This document shows, in pieces, positions 54,226-61,356 of a stretch of 64,000 nt of DNA. The position numbers and the translations under genes are program-made. The first letter of the stretch is position 1. Each line of letters starts with the position of its first letter. The notes beneath the pieces are model-generated. The model searched no databases, was not told where the DNA came from, and saw nothing but the letters and a program-made list of their open reading frames with translations. This stretch comes from SFTJ01 sp045613305 (GTDB lineage Bacteria > Bacteroidota > Bacteroidia > Bacteroidales > Muribaculaceae): NCBI GenBank assembly GCA_045613305.1, contig JAZLAU010000020.1:1-64000 (forward strand). The letters run 5' to 3'.

Positions 54226-55569
54226 TCAGCGTTTCTTCACCCATTGCAACATATCGCCAAGCACCTTAGGGTCGATGGTTTGCTCTATTATGCCGTAATC
54301 AAGGGTTGGGCCGCTGCAATGCTGCATGAAGTGATTGTGGCTTGGATAAATTATTGTTTCGAGGTTTTTGCCACGATAGTTCTGCTTGAGCAAGAATTCG
54401 TTAGGCACGGCAGGCACTTGCACATCGTTCCACCCGAAAATGGCCATCATAGGGCATTTCACTCGCTTTAAATCGTCAACCGGGGCATATTGCACAAACC
54501 GGCGATACCATGCCGAAGTCATTGCTGCCACCTGGCTGTCGATGGCCATTACCTGCGCCGGAGTCTTGGCATTTTTTGCCATCATATCTTTCAGCGTTGT
54601 GCGCAAGCGCTCGGTGTCGGATATGGTGTCGATGGCGGCAAATATGTTTTTTGTGTATTGGCGGTCGGCATCGCTCATGGCACTGCCGCTCAATTTCACC
54701 ACTTCCTCGTTTTGCAAAAGCATCAAGTCAGCACCCTTCATCACCGGTCCGGCTATTGTGCCTATAAATGCAATGTCCTTGCTGTGCTTAGCGGCAAGCA
54801 TTATGGCTATTATTCCGCCTTCGCTATGACCAATCACGCCAATCTTCTTTTTATTGATTTGCGGCACTGACTTCAAAAAATTCACCGCAGCCAGTGCATC
54901 GGTGGCAAAGTCGTCGGTAGTGTCGTGGGCAGTTCCTTGCGACGACCCACCCACACCACGGTCGTCGTAGCGCAACACGGCCACCCCGTTGCGGCTCAAG
55001 TAGTCGGCAATCACCTTAAAGGGCTTATGCCCCATAACCTCCTCGTCGCGATTTTGAGCGCCGCTGCCACTCACAAGCACCACTGCTGTGAGTTTCTTGG
55101 CATCCTTAGGCATTGTGAGAGTTCCGGCAAAGGTGAGGTCGCCGTTGCTAAACGTCACTTCGGTTTCTTCATACGGATATGGCGGTTGCGGAGTTTGAGG
55201 GCGTTCAAGATAGGGGTTATCGCTCACACGGCTCAGTGTCAAAGGCAACTTCGAAAACCCTTGTTGAAAAGTTCCCACCAAGGCTTCGCCCGCAGCATCT
55301 AACTCACCGCTGAACGTTATGCCCAACTGACGCAACTGCACAAAAGCCGTTGAGAGCGTGACATTCACCGAATCGCCCTTAAAATTCATCGCCTTCTGGT
55401 CGGGCGAATCGAGCCATGCCGTACGGCTGTCGGCAATGCGTATAACTATGGTAAGTTTGTTCATGCCAAGCGACAAATCGCCCTGCCACTTGCCTACAAG
55501 GTTATTAGCACCTGCAACAACAGCAACACCAATGAACATCAGTGTTAACAAAAAAATTCTTTTAATCAT
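54226..55569 (-). CDS. Secreted alpha/beta hydrolase (esterase/peptidase-like)
   Basis: 447 residues. Signal peptide 1-20 (VVAGA). An N-terminal beta-sandwich (about 22-125) like those before Bacteroidota esterases, then an alpha/beta hydrolase with oxyanion strand VVLVSGSGAQNRDEEV, RYDDRGVGGS, nucleophile elbow GHSEGGIIA (about 249-257), an insertion of helices and a likely His in SHNHFMQH (about 416-423). Substrate unknown; similar proteins are annotated as dienelactone-hydrolase-like or S9-type. It lies between cdd and dnaX on the same strand. Confidence 0.82.
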   Translation of the reverse strand: MIKRIFLLTLMFIGVAVVAGANNLVGKWQGDLSLGMNKLTIVIRIADSRTAWLDSPDQKAMNFKGDSVNVTLSTAFVQLRQLGITFSGELDAAGEALVGTFQQGFSKLPLTLSRVSDNPYLERPQTPQPPYPYEETEVTFSNGDLTFAGTLTMPKDAKKLTAVVLVSGSGAQNRDEEVMGHKPFKVIADYLSRNGVAVLRYDDRGVGGSSQGTAHDTTDDFATDALAAVNFLKSVPQINKKKIGVIGHSEGGIIAIMLAAKHSKDIAFIGTIAGPVMKGADLMLLQNEEVVKLSGSAMSDADRQYTKNIFAAIDTISDTERLRTTLKDMMAKNAKTPAQVMAIDSQVAAMTSAWYRRFVQYAPVDDLKRVKCPMMAIFGWNDVQVPAVPNEFLLKQNYRGKNLETIIYPSHNHFMQHCSGPTLDYGIIEQTIDPKVLGDMLQWVKKR

Positions 55570-55575
55570 TAACTT

Positions 55576-56046
55576 TTAAAATTCAGCAAAACACAAAGGC
55601 ATAAGGGCCTTGATGCTTTCTAATTTATATACTTCATTTCGGCCGCACAAAATTATTTCGATAGGTTTTTGTGCAATTGTTTCATACTCCAAAATTGCTT
55701 GTCGGCAATGTCCGCAAGGCGAGATAGGCTTTTCCACAAAATCGCCCTCGGTGAAAGCGGCAATCACAAGTTTCTTAAATGCCACGCTGGGATAGTTGGC
55801 TCCAGCATAATATATCACACTGCGTTCGGCACATGTGCCCGACGAAAACGCAGCATTTTCTTGGTTAGAACCAGTGAGCACCACGCCGTTCTCAAGTTCC
55901 AACGCCACACCCACATTAAACTTGCTATAAGGCGAATAAGCTGTTTTTGTGGCTTCGCGGGCTTGAGTGGTGAGTTTTTTATCCTCTTCGGTTAGTTCCG
56001 TATAAGAGTAAACTGCTATCTTTGTAGTCAAATTGATTTCTTTCAT
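55576..56046 (-). CDS. cdd: Cytidine deaminase
   Basis: 156 residues from ATG 56046; the longer open frame upstream is rejected as it overlaps the divergent gene. Zinc motifs FSSGTCAERSVIYYA (Cys and catalytic Glu, about 83-97) and SPCGHCRQAI (two Cys, about 121-130) define the homotetrameric type. It deaminates cytidine and deoxycytidine in pyrimidine salvage. Its start codon overlaps that of the divergent glucosaminidase gene by two bases; a TATATTTG box on the minus strand (56072-56065) lies inside that gene. Confidence 0.93.
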   Translation of the reverse strand: MKEINLTTKIAVYSYTELTEEDKKLTTQAREATKTAYSPYSKFNVGVALELENGVVLTGSNQENAAFSSGTCAERSVIYYAGANYPSVAFKKLVIAAFTEGDFVEKPISPCGHCRQAILEYETIAQKPIEIILCGRNEVYKLESIKALMPLCFAEF

Positions 56047-57061
56047 GATAAATAAGATTTTACGCAAATATATTGATATTTTTTCAATAATCATTTCGCC
56101 GAGTATCAAATGCTCGTTGTTTTTAGCAGTTTTTGCCATCGCCGCACTCCACGCACAAGGACAAATGCGCCTATCGGCAAAATACCTCAACTACATTGAC
56201 CAATATAAAGAAGCAGCAATAGCCCAACAAGCCGAGCACGGCATCCCTGCCAGCATCACCTTGGCGCAAGGCCTGCTCGAAAGCCAAGCCGGCGAAAGCC
56301 GACTCGCCACCGTGGGCAACAACCACTTTGGCATTAAGTGCAACGGGTGGCAAGGCGACACTATTCGTCACGACGATGACCAACTGCAAGAATGCTTCCG
56401 AAGTTACGACTCGGCCATGCAGTCATATGCCGACCACTCGCTTTTCCTGAAAAGAAAACGCTATGAGCCGCTGTTTGAATTAGAAATCACCGACTATAAA
56501 GCATGGGCTAAGACTCTAAAAAAATGTGGTTATGCCACCGACCCGGCATACCCCGATAAACTTATAAACATTATTGAAACCTACGAACTCTACCAATACG
56601 ACGATTCGGCCTGCCAACAATTATTGGCTGACGCCACGCCACAACCGGCCACCGAAGCCACTACCGACAATCTGCTGCAGGAAGAAGAATACACCGACAT
56701 GGACATTGCCGAAGAGATTGGCTCAATGCTGATTGTGAAACGCCTGTTCGGACTTTATTACGTTAGGGCACGAAAGGGCGACACTCTAAAATCAATTTCT
56801 AAAGAACTCGACGTAAGCGAGAAAAAACTTGCCAAATTTAATGACGTCGACACCAAGCACACACTCTCAAGCGGAGAGATAGTGTGGATAGAGCAAAAAG
56901 CCAAGAAATCGGCCTCTGCGGCTCAGCACACAGTGAACAATGGCGACACACTGCACAGCATTTCGCAACAATATGGCATACAACTTAAGTCACTTGCCAG
57001 CCTCAACAATATGCCTATCGACGCCGAACTAAACATAGGCGACATAATAGTACTGCAATAA
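56045..57061 (+). CDS. Cell-wall glucosaminidase (GH73) with two LysM domains
   Basis: 338 residues from ATG 56045 (TTG 56033 is an alternative). A hydrophobic signal (about 15-40) follows a basic start. The GH73 domain (about 45-190, with GIPASITLAQGLLESQAGESRLA containing the catalytic Glu, HFGIKCNGWQGD and FRSYDSAMQSYADHSLFL) cuts GlcNAc-MurNAc bonds of peptidoglycan. Two LysM repeats (about 242-285, YVRARKGDTLKSISKELDVS; about 293-338, HTVNNGDTLHSISQQYGI) bind the wall. TATCTTTG (56017-56024) is the probable -7 box. Confidence 0.9.
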   Translation: MINKILRKYIDIFSIIISPSIKCSLFLAVFAIAALHAQGQMRLSAKYLNYIDQYKEAAIAQQAEHGIPASITLAQGLLESQAGESRLATVGNNHFGIKCNGWQGDTIRHDDDQLQECFRSYDSAMQSYADHSLFLKRKRYEPLFELEITDYKAWAKTLKKCGYATDPAYPDKLINIIETYELYQYDDSACQQLLADATPQPATEATTDNLLQEEEYTDMDIAEEIGSMLIVKRLFGLYYVRARKGDTLKSISKELDVSEKKLAKFNDVDTKHTLSSGEIVWIEQKAKKSASAAQHTVNNGDTLHSISQQYGIQLKSLASLNNMPIDAELNIGDIIVLQ

Positions 57062-57071
57062 TAGCACCACC

Positions 57072-58046
57072 CTATTTCTCGGGGAATGAGCCTAACAAAT
57101 CAATCACATCAATAACTTGAATATGGTGAGAATAACAACCTAAAATACCCAATCCGCCATTAATGTTACCATATATTTTCAGTGGCTCTACCAACCCAAA
57201 ATCTATCATTCCGCTTTGAATATTGTCTTTGCCGTTACTGTTGCACAACAAGCTAACCAAATAACTATAGTATGGCTTGGAAATGGAATAAAGTTTAAAA
57301 AAGCGCGGCAATGATTTCCATTTGGTAACATAATCGAACCCACTATTTTGAATCACTTCTTTCACGGTTAAAGTGTATGTCTCGCCATTAATACCCACAT
57401 CGGAAAAAGGCAAGCCCATTTCGGACGAAGGAGCCCAGCCGGGCACCGTGGCATTAATGGTGCGTGCAAGTTGCTGAAACACAAATTCATGCGAATAATC
57501 CTTCTGTCCCATCCAAGTGTCGATGCTTGACCCATATTGGTCATATGCAAAGAAATAGTAATTTTCCTCATCGGCATTATCAGTGAATGTCACGTAATAG
57601 GACATCATATAGTCCCTATTGCCAAAAATCTGCATAGGCCCTTTACGCTCCACGCGCACTTCTTCAATGACAGCCTGGTGCGGAACTACATCTGAAGCAC
57701 TCACTTTTTTCCCATTATAAATTGTACTTATCATAATCCTGTCGCCAGCCGACGGAGTTTCGTCAATTCTATAGCGATTGTTTTGATAGTCATAACTCAT
57801 AGCCCCCTTATGGATGTCGTTTATCCACACTTCAATGCTTAGGTCGTCAACAAAATCATATCCATTATGCACATCTGAAAAGAAATAGGGCTTTGTTACC
57901 ACTACACTTATCGCTGAATCGGGGGTAACAACCGAATTTAGCGTAAGCATATTGGCAATTTCATCATCCCTAAACCCTTCGAGATTAGTTTCTTGTGAAC
58001 ATGCACTGCTCAACATTATCAATATTAATAGAAAATACTTCTTCAT
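57072..58046 (-). CDS. DUF4249 lipoprotein
   Basis: 324 residues. Lipoprotein signal with lipobox MLSSA-C (Cys16). The mature part has the DUF4249 order: an early beta-domain with LTLNSVVTPDSAISVVVTKPYF, a middle VEVWIND-like strand and DRIMISTIYNGKKVSASDVVP, then VRVERKGP and YYVTFTDNADEENYYFFAYD. These lipoproteins are encoded beside TonB receptors and are thought to cap them, analogous to SusD. Six bases after the receptor gene's stop, so translationally close. Confidence 0.82.
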   Translation of the reverse strand: MKKYFLLILIMLSSACSQETNLEGFRDDEIANMLTLNSVVTPDSAISVVVTKPYFFSDVHNGYDFVDDLSIEVWINDIHKGAMSYDYQNNRYRIDETPSAGDRIMISTIYNGKKVSASDVVPHQAVIEEVRVERKGPMQIFGNRDYMMSYYVTFTDNADEENYYFFAYDQYGSSIDTWMGQKDYSHEFVFQQLARTINATVPGWAPSSEMGLPFSDVGINGETYTLTVKEVIQNSGFDYVTKWKSLPRFFKLYSISKPYYSYLVSLLCNSNGKDNIQSGMIDFGLVEPLKIYGNINGGLGILGCYSHHIQVIDVIDLLGSFPEK

Positions 58047-58052
58047 GGTTGT

Positions 58053-60272
58053 TTAAAAATGATAAGTATAAGAAACCGAGGGGATAATAGGAATTAAACT
58101 GAACGTTTTGAATGCCCTATGCCACTTGTCTAAACTTTGCCCCCATCGGTTATTAAAATTGTCTTTCTGTATTGTTATGGCATTCATATGGCAATATGCG
58201 TTATACAGGCTTACGTTCCAAACACCCTTTCTGCCATTCTTCATATAGTTGGTGTATGAAAGTCCTAAATCCATTCTATGATAAGCAGGCAATCGCGCAT
58301 TATTGCGTCCCGATACATATCCCACGCCAGTGAAAATGCTTCCGCTAACGCTTCCATATTCGTGTTTCGGAGCATCAGGAAACAACACCAACGACGTATC
58401 GTAGTTATATAGCGATAGAGTAATCCTATTGCCTGTGGTATAGGTCCACGATGCCGAAGCACTCAAGCGGTCGGTAATTTCATAATTCAATGCTATGTTT
58501 ATTTTATGACGATTGTCGAATTTTGCGGGAAATTTAATGCCTTGGTTTAACTCCTCAAACTTTCTCCAATTCCACATTAGCCCATACGAAACACTCCCAT
58601 TTATTCGGCCTATAGTTTTAGTTAAACTAAGGTCCAATCCATAGGCCCAACCCTCACCCGATGTTAGTTTTTCGTTCCACTTGAGATTTGGATTAAGCAT
58701 TGTTATTCCCTCGCGGTATTCAAGCAAATTATCAAATCGCTTATACCACAATTCTCCTACCAACAAATAACTATTTCCTAACGAGCCATAACATCCGAGT
58801 GAAAATTGATTACTCGTTAAGGGTTTAAACTCTCCCACAATTGGCTGCCACAAGTCGGTAGGAAAACTAATATGGTTGTTCGACACTTGCTGAGCGAACT
58901 GCGACATCTTCGAATAGCCAAGTTTCACACTCACGTCGTCGGTAATGCTCAAACGCAGCGAGGCACGCGGTTCAAACATATGATAGCTCTTAAAACCCGA
59001 CCAATAATTCACTTGTCGCAAACCTATGCTGGCCGAAAGCATCTTCACTGGAGTGAACGAACCTTCAACCCACAACGACATTTCATTAGCCCTAACCCTT
59101 TCACTTATGTTATTTGTTTTCGACTCTTTTCCTTTCACTATGCGTAAACTTTCGAGCCCCTCTGGAAGATAGTTGTGATTAATCCACTCTGCACCACTGC
59201 TAAACTTATAGCGCTCGTCAAACCGGTGGTTGAAGTTTATCCGCGCTCCAAAGTCCGAAATCTCGTTTTGGGTAGTTTCAAACAGCTTACCATACGACAG
59301 TTCATCAGTTACATCGCTATGATATTCGTGCAACTGCTCATATTGCGAATTATATTTCGACCAATAAGCCACTCCCTCAAGAGATGTTTTTTGCGTCTTG
59401 TAATTCAACGTGGCACACACTCCACTATTTCCCCATCCAAATTTGTTAGAGTTCTCTTCAAAGCCTTCTACGTCTTCGTCTGATTTTTTCTCATTAAACA
59501 ACCTCTCTCCAAATTTCAAACGGTCATTGCTATAATATGCCATAACACTCGCATTAAGCGAAGGGCTAAAACTATGGTCTATCTTCACATTTAAATCCGT
59601 AAAAGCATAACCAGCCATCGTTTTCTTGCCTTTTGACTTATCGATTGCATTCATAATGGCAAGTGTTGGCGCAGAAATGGCATCTAACCACGTACGCCTA
59701 ACTCCCAAAGAAAATCCTGTTTTATCTTTTACCAACGGCCCGCTCACAAAAGCATTACCGCATATTAATCCCAACGACAGTTCCCCAGTGTATTTATTCT
59801 TATTGGAATCACGCATCAAGATTTCGGTTATGCTCGAAATTCGACCTCCATATTGCGAAGGAAATGAAGTCTTAAAAAAATCGGCACCGCTTATGGCCGC
59901 AACATTAAACGATGAAAATATGCCGCCCAAATGGCTCACCTGATAAAGCGGCAAACCATCAAAAAGAAACAAATTTTGGTCATCTTCACCGCCATGAACA
60001 TACAAGCCAGCAAAGCCTTCCATGCCTTGCGATACTCCTGGCTGCATTTGCAACACCTTTATAACATCGGACTCTGAAAGCAGCGAGGGCATTTTGGAAA
60101 ATTGCTCTTGGCTCAATTTTATGCGTCCTATGTCGGTGCTTTCTACACTTCGCCTAATGTTGCCATCAATCACTATTTCATCTAATTTCTTACTTAGAGA
60201 ATCGGTCCTTTCGGTTGCTTTTGATGGTGTGAATATCAGTAAAGTTAATAATAATATGAGATATCTATTCAT
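58053..60272 (-). CDS. TonB-dependent outer-membrane receptor paired with DUF4249
   Basis: 739 residues from ATG 60272; an upstream in-frame start at 60323 gives a poor signal. Signal peptide 1-19 (PSKATE), then directly a plug domain (about 25-155, LDEIVIDGNIRRSVESTDIGRIKLS...LYVHGGEDDQNLFLFDGLPLYQVSHLGG) and a beta-barrel ending in the aromatic YTYHF. The N-terminal CarboxypepD_reg domain usual in Bacteroidota receptors is absent. Ligand unknown (often iron or peptide-like for this pairing). Third in an operon behind the G9 promoter at 61150-61180. Confidence 0.9.
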   Translation of the reverse strand: MNRYLILLLTLLIFTPSKATERTDSLSKKLDEIVIDGNIRRSVESTDIGRIKLSQEQFSKMPSLLSESDVIKVLQMQPGVSQGMEGFAGLYVHGGEDDQNLFLFDGLPLYQVSHLGGIFSSFNVAAISGADFFKTSFPSQYGGRISSITEILMRDSNKNKYTGELSLGLICGNAFVSGPLVKDKTGFSLGVRRTWLDAISAPTLAIMNAIDKSKGKKTMAGYAFTDLNVKIDHSFSPSLNASVMAYYSNDRLKFGERLFNEKKSDEDVEGFEENSNKFGWGNSGVCATLNYKTQKTSLEGVAYWSKYNSQYEQLHEYHSDVTDELSYGKLFETTQNEISDFGARINFNHRFDERYKFSSGAEWINHNYLPEGLESLRIVKGKESKTNNISERVRANEMSLWVEGSFTPVKMLSASIGLRQVNYWSGFKSYHMFEPRASLRLSITDDVSVKLGYSKMSQFAQQVSNNHISFPTDLWQPIVGEFKPLTSNQFSLGCYGSLGNSYLLVGELWYKRFDNLLEYREGITMLNPNLKWNEKLTSGEGWAYGLDLSLTKTIGRINGSVSYGLMWNWRKFEELNQGIKFPAKFDNRHKINIALNYEITDRLSASASWTYTTGNRITLSLYNYDTSLVLFPDAPKHEYGSVSGSIFTGVGYVSGRNNARLPAYHRMDLGLSYTNYMKNGRKGVWNVSLYNAYCHMNAITIQKDNFNNRWGQSLDKWHRAFKTFSLIPIIPSVSYTYHF

Positions 60273-60348
60273 AGTTAAAAACAAAAAGTGCAGATTGGTA
60301 ATGTACCAAAATCTGCACTCCATATGGCTTTTTATGATACCTGATTTC

Positions 60349-60766
60349 TTACTTTTCAGTTATAGCTACCGTAAGTAAGCCGCCCTGAACGTTTCCTTCT
60401 ATCTTCACTGTTTTCTTGTTTGAAACAGTTTCGGCTGCGAAGTCATATTTATAGTTAGCAGCATCGTGTGTTAACGGCACACTCTTTATTTTCAAACTCT
60501 TGGTGTTTGGGATAATGTTTATCACCTCAAAATCGCCAACCTTATTTTCTGCCGATGAAAACACAACTTTTGCATCTGCTTTTGTCACAGCCACTCCGTT
60601 GTATGTAGCAGCGAGTTTTGCTGTTGTTGATGTTGGTGTATAAGTGTCGCTCAAATACGATTTACGATAGTCTTCATTCGATGGCTCTCCATCGCCGCAT
60701 GAACTCAACATGCAAAACATCATTAAGAAAAAAGAAAAAACATAATTTTAAACTAAGTGCTTTCAT
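60349..60766 (-). pseudogene. Lipoprotein gene with a 1-nt frameshift in the signal peptide (possible phase-OFF state)
   Basis: From ATG 60766 behind an AAGGAT ribosome site, translation reads MKALSLKLCFFFFLND... and stops after about 30 codons. Removing one T from the T6-C-T6 tract (60727-60740 on the plus strand as A-runs) gives MKALSLKLCFFFFLMMFCML with lipobox SS-C, joined to the 110-residue body. As it stands, only an internal ATG (60723) opens the body frame, with a truncated signal. The body is a beta-rich domain (LAATYNGVAVTKADAKVVF, NVQGGLLTVAITEK) like small Bacteroidota calycin-type lipoproteins; family not certain. A sequencing error could also explain this. Confidence 0.65.
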
Positions 60767-60786
60767 AAATCCTTTTTTTTAAATTG

Positions 60787-60882
60787 TTATTGATTAATAG
60801 GAGCATGTAAGACATAAACCCCTGAGTTTATATCTGTTATATTAATTATTCTGAATTCAACAGACGATATTTTATCATTCAT
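60787..60882 (-). CDS. Small 31-residue frame coupled to a lipoprotein signal frame
   Basis: Starts at ATG 60882, overlapping the stop of the upstream mini-frame (ATGA), and encodes MNDKISSVEFRIINI... ending in GVYVLHAPINQ. Either a coupled mini-gene or the shifted second half of one small lipoprotein. Unrecognised. Confidence 0.3.
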   Translation of the reverse strand: MNDKISSVEFRIINITDINSGVYVLHAPINQ

Positions 60883-60941
60883 CCAATACAAGACATTGTA
60901 ATGATTGACATAACAACGAACAAAACTTTAACTTTTTTCAT
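60879..60941 (-). CDS. 20-residue lipoprotein-signal mini-gene
   Basis: ATG 60941 encodes MKKVKVLFVVMSIITMSCIG and stops. It is a textbook lipoprotein signal (lipobox ITMS-C) with nothing after it. It overlaps the next small frame by two bases; a frameshift at that junction would give a 51-residue lipoprotein. First frame of the phase-variable operon. Confidence 0.4.
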   Translation of the reverse strand: MKKVKVLFVVMSIITMSCIG

Positions 60942-61149
60942 ATACTTCTATTTAATTGGTTAATAAAAAACTACTATCGTCATTGATTTTCCAAATCAAT
61001 ATTCTTATGTTTTTAACGACACCTACAAACCCTAATGTATCTCGTTATATCGTAATATATCGACAAGGTGATTGTATTTCAATAATTACACAAATTCCTC
61101 ATCATTCTATTCTATTTAATCGCAATTATTAATTGTGCGATTTTGGCTA
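60942..61149 (-). other. Leader of the phase-variable operon
   Basis: About 200 bases of AT-rich 5' untranslated region. Near the predicted start AATCGCA (61120-61126) and TGTGCGATT (61136-61144) can form an imperfect hairpin. No other promoter was found. Confidence 0.5.
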
Positions 61150-61180
61150 CAAATATAGCCACTTTACCCCCCCCCGCAAA
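61150..61180 (-). promoter_or_regulatory. Promoter with a G9 tract in its spacer (phase-variable candidate)
   Basis: Minus strand: TTTG (61180-61177), 19-base spacer, TATATTTG (61157-61150). The spacer contains nine consecutive G (complement of C 61167-61175). The 19-base spacing matches the optimum, so the present state is predicted ON. Gain or loss of G would change the spacing. It drives the lipoprotein, TonB receptor and DUF4249 operon on the minus strand. Confidence 0.8.
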
Positions 61181-61251
61181 CATTTTAACCAAAAATAACC
61201 CTCCTTCGCTTTGTGTAACATAATCGAACCCACTTTTCACACATTATAAAT

Positions 61252-61288
61252 AAAAAAAGATGGCAACATCACTTTTGACGTTGCCATC
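61252..61288 (-). terminator. Terminator after the Gly-tail receptor gene
   Basis: Minus strand GATGGCAAC (61288-61280) pairs with GTTGCCATC (61267-61259), followed by a run of seven T (complement of 61252-61258). It isolates the G9 promoter from upstream transcription. Confidence 0.85.
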
Positions 61289-61356
61289 CACACACATGAA
61301 AATTGGTTGATAAGAAGTGTGTGCATAGTTATAATAATATGCTTTGTTTTCTTTCT

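Noticed and set aside
54510..54870. Several overlapping plus-strand frames opposite the alpha/beta hydrolase
   Set aside because: They are mutually overlapping shadows in other frames with no start signals.
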